DNA of 64,000 nt, taken from Furcasterigmium furcatum. Its lineage: Eukaryota > Ascomycota > Sordariomycetes > Glomerellales > Plectosphaerellaceae. The notes beneath the pieces were generated by a model, which saw nothing but the letters and a program-made list of their open reading frames with translations, was not told the origin of the DNA and did no database searches. The DNA lies in the NCBI GenBank assembly GCA_001599815.1, contig BCIA01000004.1, positions 3,498,082 through 3,562,081 of the forward strand, in the 5' to 3' direction. Positions 32,729 to 43,396 of this stretch are shown here, piece by piece. The position numbers and the translations under genes were made by a program. Every line of letters starts with the position of its first letter. The first letter of the stretch is position 1.

Positions 32729-33427
32729 CGCGGAGAGGTTAGGGTCGGGTCTGGTCTGAGGGGGAGATTGAGTGGTGATAGATGGGCAGTGGAAGAAGGA
32801 TTTCTTGTGTGGTGGCTGCGAACTGAGGCCTCATGGCTGAGCTGGCATGGCACCAGGACGCACCACTCTCCTTTATATCCTTGATAAGCGAGACTTGCAA
32901 GTATCCTGCAGGTGAAGATGCCCGGCGGGGCATGTCTTGGCCGGCATCTTGACCAGTTCTCGGCCAGGATGGAGTTGCTTCCACATTGCCGTATCTGGAG
33001 ATGGGAGTGACCAGATGCTAGTGCACCAAGGAATGCTCCCAGCCTGCAGCGCCAAGCCTCCGGGGTACAGCCTCGGCCCTCCGAGTCCGAAATCTGTACT
33101 AACTCGCTCGTCATGTCGGACGTTGCATCCTCTAACCACTCCAAGGCAAGTCAGCCCTCTGTCCCTGTCCCTGGTACGATTGCTGTTCTATACTTCTACT
33201 TCCGTGTTGCCCAAAAATACCGGCAGACTCCCTTCGAGACCCGGCAGCTCCGGGTCGCACCCGGTCCCGCACGGAAGAGCTCCAGGGGGAAATGAACCTG
33301 ACACGAGCCGCAGGTCCCAACGAACAAATTAAAGAGCTCTATTCCTCTCTCTCTTCATTTACAGTTCTCATTTCACCCTCATCATTCACCCGCCCAAACC
33401 TCATGCCCTGCCGCCCCAGATCTCGAC
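32729..33427. promoter_or_regulatory. divergent upstream region, Rid gene (-) and cytochrome b5 reductase (+)
   Basis: Seven hundred bases between two divergent starts, with one TATA-like site toward the Rid gene. The frame at 33113-33295 is short and not family-like, so I leave it uncalled. Confidence 0.45.
32872..32880 (-). promoter_or_regulatory. TATA-like box of the Rid-family gene
   Basis: The minus strand reads GATATAAAGG about 145 nt upstream of the start codon at 32728. Confidence 0.45.
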
Positions 33428-34397
33428 ATGGCGACCATCATTTTCCTGGCCGTTGCGGTGGCATCCGTGGGCTGCCTCTACGTCCTGCCCTCCAGAAAGC
33501 CGCAGCCAAGGCGGCCAGTGCTCTCCCCTGACACCTTCACAGAGCTGATTTTGCACCAAAAGACAGCCGTCAGCCACAACGTTAATATGTACAGTGCTTG
33601 GGCCCCGATGTCGCATGCCGTGAGGCAGTCCTCGTAGCTAATACTGCCGGCCAGTTACCGCTTGAAATTGCCAACAGAAACAGCCGTCCTTGGGCTGCCG
33701 ATTGGTCAACATATCTCGATCAGCGCACCCGTAGACCTACCAGATGGCAGCTCCAAAGAGGTCATACGATCTTACACGCCCATATCTGGGGACGACTCAC
33801 CCGGATACGCCGATCTCCTGATCAAAACATATCCCGAGGGAAACGTGACGCAGTACTTAGAAAAACTAGCCGTCGGCCAGTCTGTACGAGTGCGCGGGCC
33901 GAAGGGTGCGTTCAAGTACACTCCCAACATGGCCCGGCGGATCGGCATGATCGCCGGCGGGACCGGGATCACGCCCATGTTCCAGATCCTCAACGCCATC
34001 GTCAAAGGGCGCTCGTCGGGAGATTTGACGGAGGTTGACCTCATCTTCGCGAACGTTACAGCCGAGGATATTCTCATGGGGAAAGAGTTGAAAACCCTGG
34101 CGCAGGTCGGCGGAGTGCGCATCCATTTTGTGTTGGACCGGCCGCCGCCAGGCTGGAAAGGGGGCGTCGGATACGTGACTGCCGACATGATGAAGGTAAG
34201 CTCCATTCTCTTTCGGGACAGCAGTTCCAGTGACTGATCAGTACCAGCGCTGGCTCCCCGCACCGTCATCTGATGTCAGGATTCTACTCTGTGGGCCGCC
34301 GCCGATGGTTTCGGCCCTCAAGAAGACCACGGAAGCTCTTGGTTACGACAAAGCGCGCGCCGTGAGCCGTGCTGACGATCAAGTCTTTTGTTTCTGA
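33428..34397 (+). CDS. NADH-cytochrome b5 reductase
   Basis: Three exons, 33428-33588, 33655-34195 and 34248-34397 (introns 66 and 52 nt), 283 residues. An N-terminal membrane anchor (IIFLAVAVASVGCLYVL) precedes the FAD domain, with RSYTPISGDDSPGYADLLIK (RxYTPxS flavin motif) and GNVTQYL. The NADH domain follows, with MIAGGTGITPMFQIL and LLCGPPPM. The end, KARAVS...DQVFCF, is the characteristic C-terminus of the family. The enzyme passes electrons from NADH to cytochrome b5 for lipid desaturation, hydroxylation and sterol synthesis, on the ER or outer mitochondrial membrane. I cannot separate Cbr1-like from Mcr1-like location by sequence alone. Confidence 0.93.
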
Positions 34398-36053
34398 GCC
34401 CTTAGAACCGAGGAATTTGGTTTTACATGTTTCAGAAAGGGGTGGCTGGCCAGGGAGGATTGCAAAGGCCTCCATGATGCGCGGAGCTACCCATTGCAAA
34501 CCACGGCGCGGACCGGGACTCAGCCCTCTCTTTATGAAGCCGTTGGGTGCGTGGCCCTCAATTCTCTATGCCCCTACCGGAAATGGTAGCCTTCAGGTCA
34601 GGCACTGGGCGAGCATCCTATCCAAAAGCGACGTGTTGCAATGCTGTCGGCCCAGAACAACGCTGCTCCTTGCGCTGTCAAATTAATGAATTCACGCAAT
34701 ATCAACACAGTGACCACAAAGAAGAAGAGGGATTCATGCAATTCCTCACGCCAGAAACCCGTTTGCACCTTGGAATCCTGCAGCAGGTTCATGCTCTCCC
34801 ATCATCTACCCGCAGATTTCCCCATCACCACTATGTCGGGACAACTGCAGACGACTCCCATGACGTTGGTGGGCTTCCCAAACACCTGTGGAAGGAGCGA
34901 CGGCTGCCACGGCGCTAGCTGTTTGTGCCAGAAGCGAGTCACAAGTGCTCCCCAGCTGCTTCAAGGCCAGGCAGGTTCCCTCCTGCTCCTGGCTGGACTC
35001 GGAGACGGCAGGATCTCCGTGCGAGCATGGGATATCTGGTATTCGCACGGAGGGGCTTTGATACTGGGATCTCTCACCGGGATGGGACTGGGAGATCGGC
35101 AGTGGGCTTGAAAGTCTTTCTAGCTTGTTTGGAGACATTTCAGTGCTTTGGGAGGTCTGACGTCTGATTCTAGCTCTTGAATGGGTGCTCTAACCCATGA
35201 TGTGCCTTGGCTGAGTTGAGAGACACTTGTCCCGGATGCCACACCTCAGCTCCCAATTCCCAACCCGCACCGTGCAGCTTGACCAACATCCGTGACTGCA
35301 AAGGCATGAACAATCTCACTGTATGCTCTTTCAATCCATGGATGCTTGGGGGTTCGTAGTTTCACTGAACGCTGTTATTCACACGGTGAGCCCACGTGTT
35401 GACCGTGCCCTGAGTGCCGTCCCCATCATGAGCACTTGGAGGGATACGGCATTTTATGCCTCCCCCTTTTTCACAGCTCTGAATGGCTCATGAAATCCAT
35501 TCTAAACCATTCAAGGAGTCTTCTGGCCTTATTCACGGGACTCCCCTGGAGGAAACCATGCAAACCGTGACTCCCCTGACCATCTCTTGACCAGCGGCCT
35601 TCTTGAATCTGGGGAAGGCCCGAGCCCTCCTAGGTCTCGTTCCTTCCCTCGGGAAATCTAGGTCAAGGCAAGGCGGCCGCTCATAGGCTGGCCTTGGCTG
35701 CTGGGACGGAAGGGCCTCGCTTGGCCGTTCACCAGATGACACACCACCGCCGGTGATGAGGGCGCTCCTCCTTAGTCTGGAGCCGTCCCTGCCTTCCAGG
35801 CTCATGGAGAGGGCAGGTTCCATGGCTCCCGGCTGGAAACGTTCAGGGAAGGAGGTTGTGCCCGCTCCTCCAGGTGCAGGTATAAAATCCTCCCCGCCCA
35901 TCCTCGACCTTCGCCTCCTCTTCTTCATCACCACACACATACTCACTCTTCTGCCTCGCCAACTCTTCACAATCTTCCAACAACCCAGCTTTCCAAGCCC
36001 AAGCACAAGCACTCTCTTCTTTCACCCAATCTCTTCCAAGTCCATCCTTCAAG
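34398..36053. other. 1.65 kb intergenic region
   Basis: No supported gene. It contains the promoter of the CAP-domain gene at its right end, with a CT/CA-rich leader at about 35910-36050, and many short frames of chance quality. Confidence 0.5.
35881..35887 (+). promoter_or_regulatory. TATA box of the CAP-DPBB gene
   Basis: TATAAAA lies 173 nt before the ATG at 36054, followed by a pyrimidine-rich tract where transcription would start (about 35910-35950). This is a strong-promoter arrangement for a secreted protein gene. Confidence 0.6.
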
Positions 36054-37186
36054 ATGCTCTCCAAGATCGCCATCCAGTCCCTCGCCGTGGCCGTCAGCGT
36101 TGTCATGGGCGCCTCCGTCCCCTCTGACCTTGAGACCGCCCTTGACCTCATGAATGCTGAGCGTGCCACTCACGGACTTGTCCCCCTCCTCTGGAACAAC
36201 CACCTTGCCTCCGCTGCTACCACCTGGGCCACCTACCTCAAGGACACCAACCAGGTCGCCCATGCCTCCCAGGAGCTGCGTGCCAACCAGGGCGAAGTCC
36301 TTGCCCACTTCTCCGCTGACGTCGTTGACAGCAACCTCGTCCAGCCCGTCACCGCTGCCACCAACACCTGGCTCGCGGGCGGTGTCCATTACCCCGCTGG
36401 CGGCGTCATCGGTGATGGCTCCGAGCTCTGGAACCACTGGGGTGAGTCCTTGTCTTTTCTCGTTGTCCTCATCATTGTGTGCTGACTTGGTTGTCACAGC
36501 TCAGCTCATGTGGGTTTCGACCACCGAGGTCGGCTGCGGCGTCGCCCACTCTGCCATCAACAACCTTCACCAGTCGTTCGTCGTCTGCCGCCTGACTCCC
36601 GAGGGCAACGTGTGAGTTCTTCCTTCTTGTCTTTTGGTCCGGCTCTTGGTCTGTTGCCATGGCATTGTCTCCTTTCCACCTCTCCTTTTCTGCCTTGTGT
36701 CTCCCTCGGTTGCCATCCACCCTGTCACATCACCAACCCTTTGCCCTTTGCCTCCTCTGGTCACTTCTTCACATCCTGTGACATCTTCACACGCTGACTG
36801 TCTTCCTCCGCAGTGTCGGCCAAGCCCCCTTCCCCTCCGAGGGTCTTGTCAACGACCTCCAGCCCCGCCAGAACCTCGAGCCCGGCCCGTACACCGGTGA
36901 CCTCACTCACTTCACGACTGGCCTCGGCGCTTGTGGTCACGACGACACTGGCAAGGGCGGCATCCTCGCCCTCTCTCACCTCAAGATGGGCGCCCCCTCC
37001 AACAACAACCCTCTCTGCGACCGTCGTGTCGAACTCCAGGCCAACGGCCGCACCGCCTACGCTACCGTCCGCGACAAGTGTATGGGCTGTGCCTTCGAGG
37101 ACGTTGACGTCTCTGAGGACGTCTTCATTGCCCTCTACGACGACCTTGGTATTGGTCGTGCTCCTGTCACCTGGAGGCTTCTGTAA
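36054..37186 (+). CDS. secreted CAP (SCP/PR-1) domain protein fused to a double-psi beta-barrel domain
   Basis: Three exons, 36054-36441, 36500-36611 and 36814-37186 (introns 58 and 202 nt), 290 residues. A signal peptide (SLAVAVSVVMGA) is followed by a CAP domain (about 22-165): ALDLMNAERATHGL, a histidine in VAHAS, the CAP1 motif NHWAQLMWVSTTEVGCG and the CAP2-like VVCRLTPEGN. A linker leads to a barwin/RlpA-like double-psi beta-barrel (about 190-290): LTHFTTGLGACG, NPLCDRRVEL, VRDKCMGCAFEDVDVSEDVF and a terminal APVTWRLL. CAP proteins bind sterols or lipids outside the cell; DPBB domains act on or bind wall polysaccharides. The fusion suggests a cell-surface or host-interface role. Codon use is strongly biased to C-ending codons and a good TATA box is present, so it may be highly expressed. 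Confidence 0.88.
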
Positions 37187-37577
37187 ATGATTTCCTTTCA
37201 TCTTCTTTCTTACCCGCAATGTTTGCCGGGCACTCCCGAGGACGAATTCTTGAGGTGGTTTTGGTGGCCGTTGAGATGACAGAGATATGGACGAGGTGGT
37301 CACCAGAGTCGAGCAGCAACACTTAGGTCTCACAGCAGAGCTAGTCAGTCTCCCCAGTGCAAATCACACATCATTTTCTTGGTGCACATCATGGCCGGTT
37401 TCCAGTGAAGTGTATGTCTATTCCATCTATTTCCAATGCTTGCATTTGCCTGATTTCCGGTTCCCCTTCGACTAAGAAGCTGGAGGCGGCGGGGGAACAT
37501 GCTCTTGAGAAGAGCGTCGACGGCTGCCGACTCCTCGACAGATTCCGCTTGCACTAATTGACTGTTGACCTCAAAGT
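37187..37577. other. convergent intergenic region
   Basis: Between the CAP-DPBB gene (+) and the decayed gene (-). Nothing supported. Confidence 0.5.
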
Positions 37578-38475
37578 TCAGCCTGATATCTCATCGGTCG
37601 GGTTCTTTGGAAGAACCCATGGCTCAAAATCGTCGGTAATCTCCTCCGGAATGTTCTCCCTCGGGCCCTTCATACTGTCAGCTTGAGATGCCCAAAAGTC
37701 TTGCGTGTCCGACAACCCGAACTCCGCCAGAAACTTGGACACGACTGAAGACCGGAGGTCGCCGACAGAAATGGGATTCTCGACCAGCTGCTCCAGGAGA
37801 CTGTAATACTTGCTGCTGTCTGACGTGTGGGCGAACCGAACGATGGCCACACAAAGTCTGGTCCATTGGACGATGAGCTCGTGTCCATGCATCCTTGGAG
37901 ATACCGGAACTCGAAAGTACCAGTGACCGTTTTGGCGTCCCCTTTGGTATCGCAATACATATATTTCATGGAAAGTATCATGCCACATTTCGAGCGGACG
38001 GCATTATCCAAAAGGTTGCGCATGTTCCACATCATAAATCTGTTCCACAGGTTTGCCAGAAAAAACCGGTCATGTTCTAGGTTTTCGGCGGGAACATGGC
38101 GCAGAAAAGGGTCACTGTGGCTCATCTTCTGTGCAAGCGAGTCGTCTTCAAGCAAATCGTCTCCAAGCGAATCGTCTTCCCACGGATCGTGCCATTGATT
38201 GGCGCCGCGTCCAAGGAAAGAGACCATGGAAATGGGGTTGCTTTCTCCGTTAAGTTCCATGCAAGGATGGACGACGGACAAGAGAATGTCTTCGCCGAGC
38301 CAGATCGAAGTCACCACCTTCTTCACGTCAAGAATGGTCCAGAAATGGCTGGCATGCCCGACATGACAGCCAACAGGCAATGTAGCTGTTCTAGCCAGCC
38401 TTCGTTGTACTTTTCAACCTTCCAAGTGAATGGTCTCCGGTCTTTGACAAGTCAGGGGCTTATCGGTCAGCCATC
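37578..38475 (-). pseudogene. decayed protein-coding gene of unknown family
   Basis: Protein-like sequence on the minus strand is spread over different frames without good splice sites between them. One frame, at about 38475-38400, has FTWKVEKYNEGWLEQLHCLL. A second, 38380-37900, has VTSIWLGEDILLSVVHPCME, then RFFLANLWNRFMMWNMRN and FEFRYLQGCMD. A third, about 37900-37578, has HELIVQWTRLCVAIVRFAH and an acidic end. Each is plausible alone and they follow one another, as expected after two frameshifts. I do not recognise the family. A 15-bp repeat lies within it. Confidence 0.4.
38135..38179 (+). repeat. three copies of a 15-bp repeat
   Basis: AAGCGAGTCGTCTTC and two near copies in tandem. 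In the minus-strand frame they encode an acidic repeat (EDDSLGDDLLEDDSL). Confidence 0.6.
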
Positions 38476-38925
38476 TGGTTATCGGCATGTTATCGTGATC
38501 TTATCGTCACGGGGTCTGCGCTAACCGCCTTTGGAGCATCATATCATGAATGAATCCCGGCTTTTATCTCCGCGCAAAGCCCGTGAGATGCTCCACCAGC
38601 GATCATCAACCTCGGAACTGCCAGGCCTCTTCGCCGGTATCGCGTCATTCGCCATGGATTTTCTTCGGCGTCCTCACCCAAACGCCGCCTCGGCAACGCT
38701 GCTGACGTCTTCGGCTACTCTGAGTCTTTCGAGACTCAAACATTCGTTACTTTCCAGCAGCCTGCCACCCAGCTAAACGAGACATCAGCGGCCACTCGAC
38801 ATCTTTTCTCCGTGTGCGTTTCTCGGCGAGAAAGCCGACCTCCGGTCCCTCGCCCATGGACTCGCAATCTTGACCAGAACAACACTTGAGCTAGATATTC
38901 TGGCCGCACAACCGTCCCATTGAGA
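38476..38925. other. intergenic region upstream of MFS gene
   Basis: Promoter region of the MFS gene at 38926. No other feature seen. Confidence 0.45.
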
Positions 38926-40595
38926 ATGTCAGACTCGGCCATCAATCAGCCTCCTGGCCAGGATACAAGGCAGCCTCGCCGAGGCTCAGTCGTCCCAGGC
39001 GCAACAGAGCCCCCTGTCGCCGCGCCGCCAGCAGAAGTGGAGGCCAAAGACATTGAGCTGCAGGAACAGACAGCCACGTCAAGCCACGATGGCCTGGCGG
39101 CCGCCCAGGAGACTGTTTCAAAGCCCACAACACCAAGTCTCTTCCGGAAAGCGGTCGATATTGTGACCTGGGTCCCGAAGGCGCTTCGGCATGACCCTGA
39201 AAACCCTCCAGCTTTTGGCATTGGCCTGAACCTGTTGTACGCCATCGTGAGTGAACACCCTTCCTTTGAGGTTGAAAAGCGGCCATCTGACTCTTTGTGA
39301 AGTCTTCTACTATCACAGTCGCCAATCTGTACTACAACCAGCCCATCTTGAACAGGATCGCCGAGACTTTCGACGTCAGTTTTGAGCGTGCCTCTTCCGT
39401 TGCCACCTTGATGCAGGCTGGATACGCAGCCGGGCTGCTTTTCCTATGTCCCCTGGGCGACATCGTCCGAAGAAGACCCTTCATCATCACGCTGGTCTTT
39501 GTCACCGCTATCCTTGTAAGTGCTGCGTCCATCGAGAAACTGCTTCATCTGGCTAACGTTGGACAGTGGCTTGGTCTGTGTATCACAAACTCCTTTGTCG
39601 CGTTTTCAGCCTTGTCGTTCATCTGTGGTGTGACCACCACGACGCCACAGCTCATGCTGCCTCTTGTTGGAGACGTCGCACCCCCGAATCGGAAAGGAGC
39701 CGCGCTGTCAATCGTCGTGTCGGGCCTCATGCTCGGCATGGTTGTGGCACGTCTCTTGTCCGGCATCGTGGGCAACTTTACGGACTGGAGGAACATTTAC
39801 TGGCTGGCCTTTGGGGCTCAGTGCATGCTCGTCATATCGCTCTTCTGCTTCATGCCCGACTACCCCTCAACAAACCCAGACGGCCTCAACTACTTCTACG
39901 CCCTCTGGACCATTGTACAGATGCTCTTCACCGAGCCATTGTTGGTCCAGGCATGCATCATCGCGTTCCTCGTCAGCGCAGTCTTCACCTCTTTCTGGAC
40001 AACCCTCACGTTCCTGCTGGCGTCGCCGCCGTATGAGCTGGATACTCTCGTCATCGGGCTGTTCTCTCTGATCGGCTTGGTCGGTATTTTCGGAGCGCCG
40101 CTGTATGGGAGATTCGTCATGGACCGCGTCGTTCCGCTGGTATCTTCCATCGTCGGACAAGTATGCACAGTCATCGGGGTCGTCGTCGGCACATTCAGCG
40201 GCAACCACACCATGGCAGGACCAGCCATCCAGATCGTCTTCGGAGATACTGGTATGCAGATGGTTCATATTTCCAATAGGGCGGCCATCTACACAATCAA
40301 TCCCAAGGCGAGGAACAGGGTCAACACGGCATACATGGTGGCGGCGTTCTGCGGCCAGTTGACCGGCACCGCCGTCGGCAACAGACTCTACGCGCAAGGC
40401 GGGTGGGTGTGGAGTGGTTCAGCGAGCAGTGAGTGCCCTTTTTCAAACCCGAGACATGTACCCAGACTGACAGACTCCGTAGTTGGCTTCATCGGCTTGT
40501 CGCTGATTGTAGCAATCGCGAAGGGCCCCCGAGAGCCAGGTTGGTTTGGTTGGAGCGGCGGATGGAAGGTTAAGAAGGGCAACCCTTCAGACTAA
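38926..40595 (+). CDS. MFS transporter (12-TM type)
   Basis: Four exons: 38926-39246, 39303-39515, 39567-40428 and 40483-40595, 502 residues. A long hydrophilic N-terminus (about 95 residues, Pro/Ala/Glu/Gln-rich) precedes TM1. TM1 reads TITVANLYYNQPIL after splicing at the AG of GTGAAG, which keeps the frame that a later AG would lose. CPLGDIVRRRPFII is the loop 2-3 motif and VAPPNRKGAALSIVVSG the loop 4-5 region. About 12 membrane helices follow and the C-tail is short. This group is found in bacteria and fungi as uncharacterised export-type permeases; the substrate is unknown. The ATG 38926 is the first in frame; an upstream in-frame TTG is not needed. Confidence 0.86.
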
Positions 40596-41332
40596 ATGAT
40601 TCACAATATGGAATGTAGAGAAGCTCCATCTGGTCAGGATGAGATGCTCCTGCTCTCCTATTCAGCCCTGATGTAGACAAAGGCATTATGCTCTCAGTGA
40701 ATAGAAACAGCCGCCATTAGGACAAGAAGGGTGAATCAACGCATGAATTGTGCAAGAGCTTATAATCTGCCGGGCCCCTTTCCGAATTCCTCTGAAGTTC
40801 ATCCATCTCCCCTGACGTCATTGAAGCCATATTGAGCTCCAGTTTTGGGTATCGTCGCCTCAGGAACTGCACTGTTTCCTTTTGGATTTTTGATCTTTCC
40901 TCCGGCGCCATCGGCGTACCTTCGAAAAGATCTGCTTTCTGCCTTTTAGATCTGGTACTTTGGAACCGAAGCTCTTGCCCTTCGTCTGGCATGCCTCAGC
41001 AAGCTTCGTCGCTTCCGTTCTGCCCTATTCACCCAATCTGAATAGACAATACCTGAATCACCGAAGGATTGTTGCCATTCATCGTTACATTCTTTTGCCC
41101 TTACTTTCGCCTTTCTGGTTTCTTCTCTTCAACCCATCCCTAAGCAGCGTGCCTCTTCTCAACCCCACGCGATTGGGAGCAGATTCTGGGAACTCTTCGC
41201 CATATATTCCCTCCTTTCCAATATTTCACCTCTTTACACTCAGCTTATCTTCAAAGAGACCTGGTTCAAGAGTGAGCCTTGGCCTTGCCTCGACTGCAAC
41301 GCGACTCCGCCTCGCACGAATGACATCCGATA
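40596..41332. other. intergenic region, leader of coiled-coil gene
   Basis: AT-richer, T/C-rich plus-strand sequence (41080-41250) typical of a fungal leader before the ATG at 41333. One minus-strand frame within it is listed separately. Confidence 0.45.
40717..40992 (-). CDS. possible small protein or gene remnant, unknown
   Basis: A 91-residue frame with balanced, charged composition, including PMAPEERSKIQKETVQFLRR and a C-terminal segment ending CVDSPFLS. It lies in the leader region of the next gene on the opposite strand. I know of no family. It may be a chance frame, a short gene, or the end of a lost one. Confidence 0.25.
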   Translation of the reverse strand: MPDEGQELRFQSTRSKRQKADLFEGTPMAPEERSKIQKETVQFLRRRYPKLELNMASMTSGEMDELQRNSERGPADYKLLHNSCVDSPFLS

Positions 41333-43396
41333 ATGGCGTACCCCGATCAGATGCATGCCAGTGGTGAGCATCTTGATGCCCATTTGCGAAGCATCCTGCT
41401 AACATTGTCAGGCTTTGAGGAGATGATGCTCGAACTTGAGCATGCTGAGGCGGTCGACCCTCAGCAGCTCATTATCAGTCATCGCGCATCTCCCCCTGGC
41501 AACGAGATGCTCGACATGACCCATGCGTGGCAGCGCATGGCCAGCCAGCAGCCCCTGGCCGCCCAGTTGCCTCAGCAGATGGCTGACACGTCCATGACCA
41601 ACGGCGACTTCAACCTGAGCGAAGATGCCACTCAGTACCTCCAGGCCTACGTGAACTGCAAGAACGCCCTGGAGCAGCACGAGGCCCAGTCGGAGCAGCA
41701 GCTTAAGGACCTTCGCAGAGCCCACAATGAGCTCGGCACCAAGAAGATCGAAGTCAAGCGCTTTGAAAAAGAGGCCGACCGTGTCAAGACCGAGATCACC
41801 AACCTCAAAGCTCTGATTGAGACCAAGGACGGCGAGATCAACAACCTCCAATCGACCCTCAAGGAAGTCCGCGCCGCCCTTGCCATCGAACGCGACTTGC
41901 AGCATACCAACAACCCTGACCAGCATGCTCGTCATCTTCAAGTGCTTCTTGACGAGACCATTAAGGGTCGCGATGAGGAGGTCCAGAAGCTGCGCAACCA
42001 TATTGCCCAGCGCGAGCAGTATCACGCCAAGGTGATGGGCGATCTCGCCATGAAGCATTACGACGCCACGGCAACCCTTGAGGAGCAGGGCAGACAGCTC
42101 ACCGCTCAGTACGAGGCTGGCAGGAAACGTCTTCAGGATGAAAAGCAGTCCTGCATCGACCGCAAGGACGAGGCCGTCGGCAAGATCCAGGTTGAACTGG
42201 AGGAAGCCACCATGGGGCGCGACATTGCCCATCAGGAGCGCCATGTGGCTCTCAATGCCCGCGATGCTGCCAACAGGGAGCGGGATCTCGTTGTCGCTCA
42301 ATGCCAGGCCCTCTCCGATGAGCGAGACGAGGCCATCAAGAAGCGGGACGAAGCCGCCGCTCAAACCGACACCGCCTTGCAGGAGATCAATCGCTACAAG
42401 GAGACCGTCTTGAAGATGCAGCTGGTGAAGAACGCGCAGAACAACTCGCCTGTTCACGGCGTTTCCATGCCTGGCGCCCGCTTCGCGACCGCTCCCGAGG
42501 TTGAGGACACCGTTGTTCTCGCCAAGTGGAAGGATCTCTACGCCGAGATCACGTTCCTCGCCGCAGAGCTCAATCGCTGCCCCGAACCCAACGAGCTTGA
42601 CCCCAAGGTTGTGCAGCTTTTCTGCGCCATTCTGCCTGCTGACTCGGATTTCTCCTGGGAGGAGTACATGGCCAGCAACTGCCATCGCAAGTGGCTCATC
42701 GAGGCTCTCCTCTGGGAGATGGTCACCAGGTACCTCGACAACAACCATGTCTGGTACGGCCAGATTGGCGCGCAGCTCAAGACCCTGCTTGAGAGCATGC
42801 GCAATGGTAAGAATCACAGAAGCCGTCCTCAAGTCCCCGACAGCTCGAACGCTGACACGTCCCCTTTACCAGGTCTCATGCCCACCACCGACATCAATGT
42901 GCTCATGCAGTACAGCATCACCAGGGCGGAGCAGGTTCGCGTCATCCAGCAGCTCCCCAGTGCCGGCCACGACCTCGCGTCCCGGGACATCACCGTCACC
43001 CTGATCAAGCAGCAGCTTCACCCCTTCTTCCCTCTGGCGGCCACCAGGATCCGGGACCAGCAGCTGGCGTCCGCCATCCACGACAAGATCAACACTCTCT
43101 TTTGGATCGCCCACGAGCTGGACTGCATCTTCATGCAGTCCCTGGCCCACTGGAAGCCCATCATGAGGCGCCAGCACAACCACTGGAACCCCAACTTCCA
43201 CGAGGCCCCCTCCTGGACTGGCGACGTGGACGTGAAGAAGCTCAAGAAGGACGACGACTTCCCCATCTGCTTCCAGGTCGCCCCCTGCCTGCGCAAGAGC
43301 GGCACCTCCGAGGGAAAGAGCTACGACAAGACCGTGGCTGTCATGAAGGGCACCGTGATGCCTTACACGAAGGTGGTTTGGGGCACGGGAAGATAA
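41333..43396 (+). CDS. long coiled-coil protein of unknown function
   Basis: The frame is open for 687 codons. A GTAAG..CAG segment at 42807-42872 (66 nt) looks like an intron with a CTGAC branch. Because it is a multiple of three without a stop, splicing is undecided: 665 residues spliced, 687 retained. Residues about 100-362 are a near-continuous coiled coil (for example QQLKDLRRAHNELGTKKIEV, EVQKLRNHIAQREQYHAKV, then DERDEAIKKRDEAAAQTD). The last about 280 residues form a separate, probably helical domain with aromatic residues (KWLIEALLWEMVTRYLDNN, FWIAHELDCIFMQSLAHWKP). There is no signal peptide, membrane segment or known catalytic motif. It could be a scaffold, tether or cytoskeleton-associated protein; that is inference. 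Confidence 0.8.
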   Translation: MAYPDQMHASGEHLDAHLRSILLTLSGFEEMMLELEHAEAVDPQQLIISHRASPPGNEMLDMTHAWQRMASQQPLAAQLPQQMADTSMTNGDFNLSEDATQYLQAYVNCKNALEQHEAQSEQQLKDLRRAHNELGTKKIEVKRFEKEADRVKTEITNLKALIETKDGEINNLQSTLKEVRAALAIERDLQHTNNPDQHARHLQVLLDETIKGRDEEVQKLRNHIAQREQYHAKVMGDLAMKHYDATATLEEQGRQLTAQYEAGRKRLQDEKQSCIDRKDEAVGKIQVELEEATMGRDIAHQERHVALNARDAANRERDLVVAQCQALSDERDEAIKKRDEAAAQTDTALQEINRYKETVLKMQLVKNAQNNSPVHGVSMPGARFATAPEVEDTVVLAKWKDLYAEITFLAAELNRCPEPNELDPKVVQLFCAILPADSDFSWEEYMASNCHRKWLIEALLWEMVTRYLDNNHVWYGQIGAQLKTLLESMRNGKNHRSRPQVPDSSNADTSPLPGLMPTTDINVLMQYSITRAEQVRVIQQLPSAGHDLASRDITVTLIKQQLHPFFPLAATRIRDQQLASAIHDKINTLFWIAHELDCIFMQSLAHWKPIMRRQHNHWNPNFHEAPSWTGDVDVKKLKKDDDFPICFQVAPCLRKSGTSEGKSYDKTVAVMKGTVMPYTKVVWGTGR

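Noticed and set aside
39303..39320. Acceptor at CACAG (39316) for intron 1 of the MFS gene at 38926
   Set aside because: It would put the following sequence out of frame. The AG at 39301-39302 keeps the frame and gives the expected TITVANLYYNQ helix.
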